From CAYUUW01 sp964448005 (lineage in GTDB: Bacteria > Patescibacteriota > Gracilibacteria > UM-FILTER-43-11): 13,547 bases of DNA. Shown here one piece after another: positions 4,614 to 11,814 of the stretch. The notes under the pieces are model-generated. The model was given only the letters and a program-made list of their open reading frames with translations, searched no databases and was not told the DNA's origin. The stretch is from positions 1 to 13,547 of the forward strand of contig CAYUUW010000037.1 of assembly GCA_964448005.1 (NCBI GenBank). The letters run 5' to 3'. The first letter of the stretch is position 1. Each line of letters begins with the position of its first letter. The position numbers were made by a program, and so were the translations under genes.

Positions 4614-6779
4614 TCAATTGCTCATCGTACTGAACAGCGCCTTCAGCTGGGCCTTGGCCACGGCGAGCATTTGGGCGTATTCCGGCTGGGCTTCGGCCAG
4701 GCGCTCGGTCCTTTCCAGGTGCAGCCTGGCCTCCTCCTGTTCCCCCTTTTCCTCCAGGAGGAAATAGAGCCGCAGGCTGATCTGGGGATTCCTGGAATCC
4801 CCAGGCATGGCCTGCTTCAGGGCGGCAATCTCCATTTCGCTTTCGCCCATCTCCTTGGCCTCGTAGGCCAGTGCTTTCAGGGTCGAAGGATTGCTGAGGC
4901 CTAGTTTTAGGGCCCGGCGGAAGGCGACGAGGGCATCCTGCTCCTTCTCCAGCTCCAGGCAGTGCATGCCCCAAGCGAAGGCGGCATTGGGGGATCGGGG
5001 CTCCAGTTCGATGGCTTTCCGCAGGGCTTTCGTCGCCTCTTCCGTTCTGCCCATGGCCTGCAGGGCGGTCGCCAGATTCAGGTGCAGGCCGGGATGATCG
5101 GGATGCAATAACAGCAGCTTGCGAGCCAGAAGCTCCGCCTGCGGGGCTCTTCCCATGGAGAGCAGGCTCCCCAACGCATCCGCTCCGCTGCGGGGATCTT
5201 TCGGATTCAGCTCCATGGCGTGCTGGAATTGGAGAAGGGCTTCTTGGTGGCGCTGTTGCCTATAAAGGTGGTGGCCGTACCAGTAGTGGCCCATGGCCTC
5301 GCCTTCGCCCATGGAAAAGGCTTCCAAGAAGGTCTTTTCGGCCAAATCATCTTGGCCGTTTTGGCTATAGCAAAAAGCCAGTTCGGCTTTCAGCAGGGGG
5401 ATTTCACCCTCTTTCGCATCCTGTGCCCCCTCCAGGATTTCCGCCGCAGAACCGTAGCGCTGAAGCTGGCGATAGGCCCTGCTCAGGCTTCGGCGGATCC
5501 AGAGATTCTCCGGTTGAATTTCATGGGCCCTTTCCAGCAGGCCGGCAGCGGCCTCAAACTGGCCTGCCCTCGCTAGTTCCTGGGCCGTGCCCAGAAAGGT
5601 ATCGAAGCCCTCCGGGTGCCTGAGCATCATTGCGGCCGCCAGCTGGGCGGCCGCCAGGCTTTCTCCGGCGCAGAAGAGGGCTTCCGTCACTTGCCGGTAG
5701 AGGGCGGGGTTTCCAGAATCGTCTTCCAAGGCCTTTTCGCCTATTTGCAGCAGGCCAAAGCACTTGTTGATTTGCCTGAGGCAATAAGCTGCTTCAAAGC
5801 CGTGCCCGCCCTTTCCTCCAGACAGTTCTATCAGCTGGGCGATCGCCTGGAAGGGCGGGGCGCTTTCTCCTAGCTCCGCACTGGCTTCCAGAAAGGCGGT
5901 CAGTGCCAGGATGTCCTGAGGATGATTGTGCCTCCATTCCTCGGCGAAGCTCAGGGCCTCTTCCCTTTGCCCAAGGTTCAGCAGCTCATCGACAAGATCC
6001 TTCCAAACCTTGGATTCGACTTCGCCTTGGCAAAGCATGGCCAAGAGGCGCTCCCGCCGTTCCTGCAGACCCTTTTCCATTTCAATCTTTGCCTGGGCAT
6101 CCAGGAGCCCCTCTTTCGCCGCCATTATCATTTTCTGGCCAAACTCCCCTCCATTGGCTTCTTCCCCCTCGATCAGTCGGCCCAGGATCTCCGCCGCTTC
6201 CCGATGGCCCCCCGATCCGGCCAGAACACTGGCCAGCTTCAGCCGAAGCTCGGGATTCTCCGGGCAAGCCTCCGCTCCTTGGCGAAGGCTCGAAATGCTG
6301 GCTTCGTCATCTGCTTCGCCTCTCAGCTGCGCCTGGGCCAGTCCTAGCCAGGCCTTGGGGTTTCGGGGGTTCTCCTGCGCCTTTTTGCGGTTCAGCTCAA
6401 TCGCCTTGCTCCAATGCCTTTCTTCCATCCTCTCCGCCATGGCCCAGGCCTGGCTGCAGGCTTCCAGGAAAAGCTCTTCCTGGCCCAGGGCCAGTCGCAC
6501 ATCCATCAGCCCTTCCAAGGCCTCGAAATCTTCCCCGTCGATCTCCAGGGCTTGGGAAAAGGCCTTGATGGCCCTCGTGGGATCGCCTAGGGCGAGCAGG
6601 CTGTGTCCAAGCTCCCTCCAGGCAATGCTGTTTTCCGGATCAAGGAGAGTCGCCCGTTGGTAGGCCGCAGCAGCCCCCTCCAGCTCTCCGACCTCTTGCA
6701 TGGCTGATCCGAACTCCATGCATTGCTCGGCAGGCGTTCCGCTCTCCATCCCCTTCGGTTTTTGTGACCCTTCTTTCAT
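4614..6779 (-). CDS. large tetratricopeptide-repeat protein (721 aa)
   Basis: The protein is built almost entirely of TPR-like helical hairpins. Clear units lie at about residues 20-86 (for example AWRELGHSLLALGDPTRAIK), 140-203, 358-450, 460-526, 530-595 and 600-660, with alternating small and large residues and the D/EP turns typical of TPRs (LDPEN, LNPKD, LEPRS). There is no signal peptide and no membrane segment, so a cytoplasmic scaffold or protein-binding role is the reasonable inference; no enzymatic domain is visible. The start at 6779 has no Shine-Dalgarno sequence, but it lies 42 bp downstream of a consensus promoter on this strand. A second in-frame ATG at residue 11 is an alternative start. 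The gene converges on rlmE (2-bp gap) and is divergent from the unassigned gene at 6935. Its partner cannot be deduced from the sequence. Confidence 0.9.
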   Translation of the reverse strand: MKEGSQKPKGMESGTPAEQCMEFGSAMQEVGELEGAAAAYQRATLLDPENSIAWRELGHSLLALGDPTRAIKAFSQALEIDGEDFEALEGLMDVRLALGQEELFLEACSQAWAMAERMEERHWSKAIELNRKKAQENPRNPKAWLGLAQAQLRGEADDEASISSLRQGAEACPENPELRLKLASVLAGSGGHREAAEILGRLIEGEEANGGEFGQKMIMAAKEGLLDAQAKIEMEKGLQERRERLLAMLCQGEVESKVWKDLVDELLNLGQREEALSFAEEWRHNHPQDILALTAFLEASAELGESAPPFQAIAQLIELSGGKGGHGFEAAYCLRQINKCFGLLQIGEKALEDDSGNPALYRQVTEALFCAGESLAAAQLAAAMMLRHPEGFDTFLGTAQELARAGQFEAAAGLLERAHEIQPENLWIRRSLSRAYRQLQRYGSAAEILEGAQDAKEGEIPLLKAELAFCYSQNGQDDLAEKTFLEAFSMGEGEAMGHYWYGHHLYRQQRHQEALLQFQHAMELNPKDPRSGADALGSLLSMGRAPQAELLARKLLLLHPDHPGLHLNLATALQAMGRTEEATKALRKAIELEPRSPNAAFAWGMHCLELEKEQDALVAFRRALKLGLSNPSTLKALAYEAKEMGESEMEIAALKQAMPGDSRNPQISLRLYFLLEEKGEQEEARLHLERTERLAEAQPEYAQMLAVAKAQLKALFSTMSN

Positions 6780-6820
6780 CGCAATGGCGGGGCAGAAGAT
6801 AAAGGCAGGAGGGGTTTTTA

Positions 6821-6848
6821 ATTATATTTTACTTCATCATTTTGTCAA
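6821..6848 (-). promoter_or_regulatory. consensus sigma-70-type promoter of the TPR gene
   Basis: On the minus strand TTGACA (6843-6848) is followed after exactly 16 bp by TATAAT (6821-6826). Both hexamers match the consensus perfectly, and the local sequence is AT-rich in an otherwise GC-rich region. Transcription would start near 6814 and give a 5' leader of about 35 bases. Confidence 0.8.
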
Positions 6849-6883
6849 TAGCTCCTCTGGGGCCGCAGGCTTATAATTCGCTC

Positions 6884-6912
6884 TTGATAAAATGGCCTAT
6901 TTCATATAAAAT
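6884..6912 (+). promoter_or_regulatory. promoter of the unassigned gene at 6935
   Basis: TTGATA (6884-6889) and TAAAAT (6907-6912) are separated by 17 bp, each one base from consensus. A start near 6919 would leave a leader of about 16 bases before the ATG at 6935. This promoter and the TPR promoter point away from each other, with 35 bp between their -35 elements. Confidence 0.65.
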
Positions 6913-6934
6913 CAGCCTCCTATAGCCTTCCCCC

Positions 6935-7738
6935 ATGCGCAGGAAAAATTTCAATCCAGACGACCTTCTTGGAGAGGATATCGTGGATTATCCCAACGGA
7001 CGCTACTTTTCCTCCGAGGCCGCAATCCGTATCGAAGAAGCGCTGGGCGCCAGGCTGCGTTCCTTGGCCTGCGACAAGTCCGTGGTCCTCAGGCTCACGG
7101 GCGCCTCTTTGGCCCTGGCCAAGGCCTTGGATGAGTTTGCCGGCCAAAGCGATCCTCCGGTGAAACGACTGAAGGAGGTTCTGGCGGAACAGGGCTACGA
7201 TCTGGTGGCTTCTCTGCGCCAGGTTGAAATAGAGACGTTGGCCTACCGTCGCCCGGCCACCGAGGAGGAGAGGATGATTGCTCATCTTTCCCTTTTCGGG
7301 CGAGAAATCGCCTTTTACGAGCCCAGCCAAGGCTTGTGCCCGGTGTTCGCCAGAAGATCGACCAGGCCTTTCGATTCCGGCGAAATGGAGGAGGCGCTTT
7401 CCGTGTTCGAGCGCAATGGACAGGCCGCCGTGAGCGCGGAGACCCTTCAGGCCATGTTGGCCTGCGCCCCCTTGGAGGGCGCCGAGGAGTTCACCCAGTA
7501 CGGAGAATGGCTTCGGCGCCTGCGCTTGGCCATGCAGGGCCGCCACGCCGCGCGATTGGCCGACTTGATGCGGGGGGAATTCCGGAAAATCGGAGAGATT
7601 TCCCCGGGCAGCGGAAAAAACCCGAAAATTCGCCGGGGGATTGAACTCGCTTCGTCTCACCGGGCCCAGCTGAGGCTGCTGGAGGAGCATTGGGGAGGGT
7701 TCAGCCTGTACGAAGGACCTGTTCAAATGGCAGGCTAG
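6935..7738 (+). CDS. unassigned protein, 267 aa
   Basis: I recognise no family. The protein appears soluble and largely helical, with no signal peptide or membrane segment. It begins MRRKNFNPDDLLGEDIVDY and contains a long helical stretch around LRLTGASLALAKALDEFAG, an acidic EEERM segment mid-protein and an Arg-rich helix (YGEWLRRLRLAMQGRHAARL) toward the C terminus. The ATG at 6935 is supported by a good promoter 23 bp upstream; the leader has no Shine-Dalgarno sequence. GC-rich codon use matches the neighbouring genes, so there is no sign of recent transfer. It is divergent from the TPR gene. The following gene has its own promoter, so this is probably a single-gene transcript. Confidence 0.75.
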   Translation: MRRKNFNPDDLLGEDIVDYPNGRYFSSEAAIRIEEALGARLRSLACDKSVVLRLTGASLALAKALDEFAGQSDPPVKRLKEVLAEQGYDLVASLRQVEIETLAYRRPATEEERMIAHLSLFGREIAFYEPSQGLCPVFARRSTRPFDSGEMEEALSVFERNGQAAVSAETLQAMLACAPLEGAEEFTQYGEWLRRLRLAMQGRHAARLADLMRGEFRKIGEISPGSGKNPKIRRGIELASSHRAQLRLLEEHWGGFSLYEGPVQMAG

Positions 7739-7813
7739 CGCTCTAGAGAATAAGAATAGGGAATATTTCTTTGGCAAAGCAAATAAAAATTCGCCTTGGC
7801 CAGCGCAAGTCCT

Positions 7814-7842
7814 TTGCCAGCCTTGCGTGCGTTTGCTACAGT
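7814..7842 (+). promoter_or_regulatory. promoter of the YtxH-like gene
   Basis: TTGCCA (7814-7819) and TACAGT (7837-7842) are separated by 17 bp, and the -10 is extended by TG (TGC immediately before TACAGT). A transcript starting near 7849 would have a leader of about 23 bases. This places the true start at the ATG at 7872; an in-frame GTG at 7827 would lie inside the promoter. Confidence 0.65.
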
Positions 7843-7871
7843 CATGGCAGCAATTGCCTAAAAACTCCTTT

Positions 7872-8363
7872 ATGAAAATCGGACGCTATCTGATCGGACT
7901 GGCCAGCGGCTTGACCTTCGGCGTTCTTTTCGCCCCCAAGAAAGGCAAGGATCTGCGCGGAGAATTGACCAAGGGCAAAGGAGACATGAAGGCTTTGGGA
8001 AAGGCTTTCCGCAGCGCCGGAGAGGAAGCTTTGGACGAGCTGAAGAAGCTTTCCCAGCACGAGCAAGTGGAGGCCTTCCTGGAGCTCTCCAAGGAGAAGA
8101 TGCAGGCTTTTTTGGAAGGAATCGATGACGGGAACGGAAAAACCGTCGAGGCCGCCAAGGCCAAGCTGGAGGAGATTTCTGCCTTTGCCCTGGAGAAGGC
8201 TGAGGAGTTTTCCAAGAAGGCCAAGAAGGCTTCTCGGGCCCTTGTCTCCAAAAAGAAGGCCGTTGCGAAGAAGGCCCCCAAGAAAAAGCCTGCCGCGAAG
8301 CGAGGGGCGAAGGCCAAAAAGCCTTCTTCTCCAAAGCCTTCTTCCCCAGCGGATTCCGAATAA
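7872..8363 (+). CDS. YtxH-like membrane-anchored protein with histone-H1-like tail
   Basis: This 163-residue protein opens with one hydrophobic segment (residues 5-21) followed by LFAPKKGKDLR, the hallmark of YtxH-type proteins (a Gly-rich helix, then APxxGxxxR). The middle (about 30-112) is a charged amphipathic helix rich in Lys, Glu and Ala. From about residue 115 it becomes a basic low-complexity tail of Lys, Ala and Pro, including KKAPKKKPAAKRGAKAKK, closing with Ser/Pro repeats. Such tails resemble histone H1 and bacterial H1-like proteins, which bind nucleic acids through charge. YtxH proteins are linked to general stress in Firmicutes, but their function is unclear. Here the architecture suggests a membrane-tethered polyanion-binding protein, which is inference. 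The start is fixed by the promoter at 7814-7842. The pyrophosphatase gene follows after 63 bp without a clear terminator and may be co-transcribed. Confidence 0.8.
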   Translation: MKIGRYLIGLASGLTFGVLFAPKKGKDLRGELTKGKGDMKALGKAFRSAGEEALDELKKLSQHEQVEAFLELSKEKMQAFLEGIDDGNGKTVEAAKAKLEEISAFALEKAEEFSKKAKKASRALVSKKKAVAKKAPKKKPAAKRGAKAKKPSSPKPSSPADSE

Positions 8364-8426
8364 GCGGGCGGCCTCCAGCGGCGCCCGAGCTGATTTGCCA
8401 AACCTTTAACCTTTTTCCTCACCTCT

Positions 8427-10454
8427 ATGATGAATGCGATCTATGCTTCTTTTATCGTAGCCTTGCTCAGCTTGGCTTACGCGGGCTTCAACACTTACCG
8501 GGTGATGCGCAACGGGACAGGGAATGAAAAGATGCAGGAGATCGCCGCCGCCATCCATGAGGGGTCCATGGCCTACATGAACCGCCAGTTCAAGACCATC
8601 GCTGTTTTCGCCGGCATCATCTTCCTCGCCATTTTCTTCGGCGTCGGCCTCAAGGTCGCCCTCACCTTCCTGCTGGGCGCCTTCCTTTCCGGATTGGCTG
8701 GCTACGCAGGCATGAACGTTTCGGTGCGGGCCAATGTGCGCACGGCGGCGGCGGCTCAGCACGGCTTGGCCAAGGCCTTGGATGTCGCCTTTTCCGGCGG
8801 CTTCGTCACAGGGCTCACGGTGGTCGGGCTTGCCCTGCTGGGCGTGACTGGCCTTTACATCGCTTTCGTTACCTCCGGCGTTCCTGAAAGCGAGATTCCT
8901 CATCTCCTGATCGGCTTCGGCTTCGGAGCTTCGCTCATCTCGCTCTTCGCCCGTTTGGGCGGAGGCATCTTCACCAAGGCGGCCGATGTGGGCGCGGATC
9001 TGGTGGGGAAGGTGGAAGCTGGCATTCCAGAAGATGATCCAAGGAATCCGGCGACCATTGCCGACAACGTGGGGGACAACGTGGGGGACTGCGCAGGCAT
9101 GGGAGCGGATCTGTTCGAGACCTACGTGGTGACCCTAGTGGCCGCCATGGTGCTGGCCGTGGCCCAAGGACTTTCAACGGAATTCGTTATCTATCCGATT
9201 CTTTTGGGCGCCGTGGCCGTGGCTGCTTCCATGATCGGCTTCCATTTTGTCCGATCCAAATCCAAAGCCAAGATCATGCGGGCCCTGTACAAGGGGATGG
9301 CCGCCACGCAGATCATTTCCCTGATCGGCTTCTTCCTGGTCAGCGCCTACATGCTTCCTCAGGGCACTGATTTCATGCCCCTGTTCTGGTGCTCTGTGGT
9401 TGGCGCCGTGCTCACCGCAGCCATCATCATGATCACCGAATACTACACCTCCACCGCCTACAAGCCTGTGCGCGATGTGGCCAAGGCTTCGGAGACCGGG
9501 GCAGGAACCAACATCATCATCGGCCTGGCGGCCGGGCTGGAGAGCACGGTGCCTATCGTCCTAGCCATCGTCGCGGCCATCCTGGCTTCCTTCGCGTTGG
9601 GCGGCCTCTACGGCATCGCCATTTCCGCCGTCGCCATGCTGAGCACCACGGGCATGATCATCGCCATGGACTCCTACGGCCCCATCACCGACAACGCCGG
9701 CGGAATCGCCGAAATGGCCGGACTTTCCAAGGAGGTGCGCGAGATCACCGATGCGCTGGATGCGGTGGGCAACACCACCAAGGCCGTGACCAAGGGCTAC
9801 GCCATCGGCTCGGCCGCTCTGGCCGCCCTGGTGCTTTTCCAGGATTACAAAGGGGCCTTGATGGACGCCGGAAAGCTTCCCAGCTTCGACATCACCGATC
9901 ATCGGGTGCTGGTTGGCCTGCTGCTGGGCGGCTTGATTCCCTTCGCCTTCTCTGCGGTGACGATGCGCGCGGTGGGCCGGGCGGCCCACGCGGTGGTCAA
10001 CGAGGTGCGCCACCAGTTCAAGACCATCAAGGGCATCATGGAAGGCAAGGCCAAGCCCGACTACAAGCGCTGCGTGGACATTGTGACCAAGGCCGCCCTC
10101 ATCGAGATGATCGTTCCGGCCCTCATTGCCGTCTTCTCGCCGATCGTGGTCGGCTTTGTCTTCGGTCCTCAGGCTCTGGGCGGCCTGCTGATCGGAGTGA
10201 TCGTTTCCGGCCTGCTGGTGGCCATTTCCATGGCCAACGGCGGCGCCACGTGGGACAACGCCAAAAAGTACATCGAGGAGGGCCATCATGGCGGCAAGGG
10301 CTCCGAGGCGCACAGGGCGGCTGTGGTGGGCGACACGGTGGGGGATCCCTACAAGGATACGGCTGGCCCGGCCCTGAACGCGCTGATCAAGGTGATCAAC
10401 ATGATCGCCCTGCTGATCGCCGGGGGTGTGGCCCAGTGGCATCTGTTCCAATAA
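8427..10454 (+). CDS. hppA: K+-independent proton-pumping membrane pyrophosphatase
   Basis: The 675-residue protein is a full-length membrane-bound pyrophosphatase with about 15-16 hydrophobic segments. It hydrolyses PPi in the cytoplasm and exports protons. The PPi/Mg2+ site is intact: DVGADLVGKVE (Asp187 onward), EDDPRNPATIADNVGDNVGD (residues 202-221), and the late motifs DNAGGIAEM and GDTVGDPYKDTAGPALN. The motif GNTTKAVTKG has Lys at 452 and Thr at 455. In this family that Lys/Thr pair marks the K+-independent class, which pumps H+; K+-dependent enzymes have Ala and Gly there. Loss of one or both would have pointed to Na+ transport or K+ dependence. Two adjacent ATGs (8427 and 8430) are possible starts, and no Shine-Dalgarno sequence is present. 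The spacer before it contains a GC-rich dyad (CGGGCG...CGCCCG) without a T-run. A strong terminator lies 26 bp after the stop. Confidence 0.96.
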   Translation: MMNAIYASFIVALLSLAYAGFNTYRVMRNGTGNEKMQEIAAAIHEGSMAYMNRQFKTIAVFAGIIFLAIFFGVGLKVALTFLLGAFLSGLAGYAGMNVSVRANVRTAAAAQHGLAKALDVAFSGGFVTGLTVVGLALLGVTGLYIAFVTSGVPESEIPHLLIGFGFGASLISLFARLGGGIFTKAADVGADLVGKVEAGIPEDDPRNPATIADNVGDNVGDCAGMGADLFETYVVTLVAAMVLAVAQGLSTEFVIYPILLGAVAVAASMIGFHFVRSKSKAKIMRALYKGMAATQIISLIGFFLVSAYMLPQGTDFMPLFWCSVVGAVLTAAIIMITEYYTSTAYKPVRDVAKASETGAGTNIIIGLAAGLESTVPIVLAIVAAILASFALGGLYGIAISAVAMLSTTGMIIAMDSYGPITDNAGGIAEMAGLSKEVREITDALDAVGNTTKAVTKGYAIGSAALAALVLFQDYKGALMDAGKLPSFDITDHRVLVGLLLGGLIPFAFSAVTMRAVGRAAHAVVNEVRHQFKTIKGIMEGKAKPDYKRCVDIVTKAALIEMIVPALIAVFSPIVVGFVFGPQALGGLLIGVIVSGLLVAISMANGGATWDNAKKYIEEGHHGGKGSEAHRAAVVGDTVGDPYKDTAGPALNALIKVINMIALLIAGGVAQWHLFQ

Positions 10455-10480
10455 GTTCCCTGACTCTCTTTGCTTTCAGA

Positions 10481-10509
10481 AAGCCCCGATGCGCATCGGG
10501 GCTTTTTTT
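10481..10509 (+). terminator. intrinsic terminator of hppA
   Basis: AAGCCCCGATGC is followed directly by its exact reverse complement GCATCGGGGCTT, which merges into a run of seven T (10503-10509). A ten-pair stem with a GCGC loop and a U-tract is a classic intrinsic terminator. Confidence 0.92.
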
Positions 10510-10521
10510 GAATTTCAGGTC

Positions 10522-10550
10522 TTTTCATGCTCCTCAAAAATTGCTAATAT
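10522..10550 (+). promoter_or_regulatory. candidate promoter of the small transcription unit
   Basis: An extended -10 (TGC followed by TAATAT at 10545-10550) lies 17 bp after a weak -35 (TTTTCA, 10522-10527). It sits just after the hppA terminator and before a stem-loop and a 25-codon frame, which is the main reason to take it seriously. Confidence 0.4.
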
Positions 10551-10584
10551 CCTCCCTGCCTGATCCTGAAAAATCAAAGCAAGT

Positions 10585-10629
10585 AATTCGTTGGTTGGCG
10601 TGGGAATCCTCCGCACGCCAATCTGAATT
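10585..10629 (+). ncRNA. stem-loop in the leader of the 25-aa peptide gene
   Basis: TTGGCGTG (10595-10602) pairs perfectly with CACGCCAA (10614-10621) around an 11-base loop. After an internal loop, AATTC (10585-10589) can pair with GAATT (10625-10629). The structure ends about 25 bases before the peptide ATG. It could be a 5'-leader control element or part of a small RNA; no known RNA family is recognised. Confidence 0.4.
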
Positions 10630-10654
10630 CAAATCCGACACAGAAAGGTCTGCA

Positions 10655-10732
10655 ATGGAACACGTACTCTTTTCCCTCATTATCCTTTTGGCCCTTTGGC
10701 TTGCTCGCGGTCGTTTGATGGCTGCAAGTTGA
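10655..10732 (+). CDS. putative 25-residue hydrophobic membrane peptide
   Basis: This 25-codon frame encodes one hydrophobic helix (LFSLIILLALWLA) flanked by MEHV and by an Arg-containing end (RGRLMAAS). AAAGG lies about seven bases upstream of the ATG, one of the few good Shine-Dalgarno sequences in the window. It is also preceded by a candidate promoter and stem-loop and followed by hairpins, so it fits a small self-contained transcript. The size and layout recall type I toxin peptides or small membrane regulators, but there is no sequence match I can name and no antisense RNA has been shown. A chance frame of this length is possible, so confidence is moderate. Confidence 0.4.
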   Translation: MEHVLFSLIILLALWLARGRLMAAS

Positions 10733-10779
10733 GGGTCGGCTCGAGAAGAATGCAGATGGTCCAGAATTCAGTCAGGACA

Positions 10780-10811
10780 AACAGGCCGGAGCTTCATTGC
10801 TCCGGCCTGTT
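10780..10811. terminator. GGCCGGAGC hairpin (possible terminator, copy 1)
   Basis: ACAGGCCGGAGC (10781-10792) and GCTCCGGCCTGT (10799-10810) form a perfect 12-bp stem with a TTCATT loop, extended by one A-T pair. There is no proper T-run on the plus strand and only GTTTG on the minus strand. A sister hairpin lies at 12300-12328. Confidence 0.5.
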
Positions 10812-10837
10812 CCTACCCTCCGTCCATTATCCCGCCC

Positions 10838-10863
10838 CCCAACTCTCTTTGTTGGGATTTTTT
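10838..10863 (+). terminator. intrinsic terminator closing the small transcription unit
   Basis: CCCAAC (10838-10843) pairs with GTTGGG (10851-10856) around a 7-base loop, followed by A and six T. The stem is short, but its form and position after the peptide gene fit a plus-strand terminator. Confidence 0.55.
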
Positions 10864-10881
10864 CCTTTGCTTCGGCTCAGC

Positions 10882-10915
10882 AAAAAAGGAGCGGGGCGCA
10901 CGTTGTGCGCCCCGC
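10882..10915 (-). terminator. intrinsic terminator of the duplicated-domain gene
   Basis: GCGGGGCGCAC (10891-10901) and GTGCGCCCCGC (10905-10915) form an 11-bp stem with a 3-base loop. Read on the minus strand, the stem is followed by CTCC and then six T (plus-strand A-run 10882-10887). It lies 55 bp after the stop of the minus-strand gene. A second small hairpin, GGCGCC-CGAA-GGCGCC (10927-10942), lies between the stop and the terminator. Confidence 0.75.
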
Positions 10916-10969
10916 AGATGGTGGTAGGCGCCCGAAGGCGCCATGCCGGAGACGGGGCTGAAGCGGAGT

Positions 10970-11713
10970 TCAGGATTCCTTTTCGTCCAGGACCTCGAGC
11001 GAGACCGGTTCCCAGGTGATCAATCCGCTTGCCTGGTCGTAGGCGGAGATGCGGTAGCAGCTCAGGGTTCCATCTTGAGCCTCGAAGAGGCAGTAATGAC
11101 CTAGCCACTGGCGCTGGAGATTCGGCCCTCGGAAGAAGCCTTTTTCTCCTGTGGGGCCGGTGAGGTAGGTCCAGTCTGCGTTCCCCTTTTGCCATTCCCA
11201 ATTCAGGAAGTTGAAGACCAAGAGTCCGATCGGGAATTGCCTTCCTGGCATCTTGCCTGCCCAGAAGACGGGGCGGAAACGGCCCTCATGCACCCCTCCT
11301 TCCGACTCCCAATCCTCATCGCTGAAGGATTGGACCCGCATGGTGCCATCCTGGGTTTGAAACAGGACCTGTGTCCATAAGGGCCACATCCAACTCTGCC
11401 TGTCATGAGTCTTGATCTGCCAACACTCGAAGCTCCCGTTTTCGACTTCGAAGAGGCAGTATTGCCTGGTCCAGTCTTCGACGCTGTCGGCTGAGACAAG
11501 GAGGCGCTCCACTTTCCCGTGGGGGCCGCAGAAGTAGGTGCAAGTAGGATCTTTACCTCCCCCCCTCTCGTCCTCATTGAGCTTGTAGAAGAAAAAAACC
11601 TCGATCCTTTTGCCTCCTAGTTCCGCCACGAGGAAGGCGGGGCCAGTTTCATTCCCCTTCCTCCACGGAAAGGCGGGTAGGGTGAGAATGGCATGATCTT
11701 TTCCCTGTGTCAT
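10970..11713 (-). CDS. unassigned protein with two homologous halves (247 aa)
   Basis: I recognise no family, but the protein contains an internal duplication with a period of about 123 residues. TCTYFCGPHGK...QYCLFEVENGSFECWQI (about 57-101) matches WTYLTGPTGEK...HYCLFEAQDGTLSCYRI (about 181-222). The shared pattern is TY, GP.G, YCLFE, DG/NG, C and aromatic-x-I. Upstream halves (about 24-56 and 146-180) also look related. The composition is rich in Trp, Phe, Tyr and Gly with short beta-like stretches, suggesting two small beta domains. There is no signal peptide or membrane segment. The ATG at 11713 has GGAG six bases upstream (plus-strand CTCC at 11720-11723), which supports the start. The gene is divergent from a small membrane protein and has its own terminator at 10882-10915. 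Confidence 0.75.
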   Translation of the reverse strand: MTQGKDHAILTLPAFPWRKGNETGPAFLVAELGGKRIEVFFFYKLNEDERGGGKDPTCTYFCGPHGKVERLLVSADSVEDWTRQYCLFEVENGSFECWQIKTHDRQSWMWPLWTQVLFQTQDGTMRVQSFSDEDWESEGGVHEGRFRPVFWAGKMPGRQFPIGLLVFNFLNWEWQKGNADWTYLTGPTGEKGFFRGPNLQRQWLGHYCLFEAQDGTLSCYRISAYDQASGLITWEPVSLEVLDEKES

Positions 11714-11735
11714 TCGTGTCTCCGGTGTTGTTTGT

Positions 11736-11745
11736 GCGAATTCGC
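11736..11745. promoter_or_regulatory. palindrome in the leader of the duplicated-domain gene
   Basis: GCGAATTCGC is a perfect 10-bp palindrome, flanked by GT and CAC so that it can be read as GTG-CGAATTCG-CCAC; GCGAAT recurs at 11751. It lies 23 bp upstream of the minus-strand start, a possible operator position. The function is inference. Confidence 0.3.
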
Positions 11746-11771
11746 CACACGCGAATCCGATCTTGAGCTAA

Positions 11772-11797
11772 TTTATACTTATTTTATTAAAAGTCAA
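11772..11797 (-). promoter_or_regulatory. possible promoter of the duplicated-domain gene
   Basis: On the minus strand TTGACT (11792-11797) precedes TATAAA (11772-11777) in a strongly AT-rich stretch, but the spacing is only 14 bp. The region very likely holds the promoter; the exact elements are uncertain. Confidence 0.3.
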
Positions 11798-11814
11798 ATA
11801 AAATAGTCGAGGGC

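Noticed and set aside
5903..6663. Long plus-strand frames opposite the TPR gene
   Set aside because: They are Ser/Pro-rich shadows of GC-rich coding sequence. The minus strand carries clear TPR repeats and a consensus promoter.
6872..6877. TATAAT on the plus strand as a second promoter for the gene at 6935
   Set aside because: The nearest -35-like hexamer (TTGTCA, 6842-6847) is 24 bp away, too far. The TTGATA/TAAAAT pair downstream is better spaced.
7827..7871. GTG at 7827 as the start of the YtxH-like protein
   Set aside because: It would lie within the likely promoter. The added 15 residues do not resemble the family, whose members begin just before the membrane segment.
9389..10732. A 447-codon plus-strand frame inside and beyond hppA
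   Set aside because: It overlaps hppA in another frame and reads as His/Arg/Gly-rich nonsense. Only its last 25 codons coincide with the separate hydrophobic peptide that has its own ribosome-binding site.
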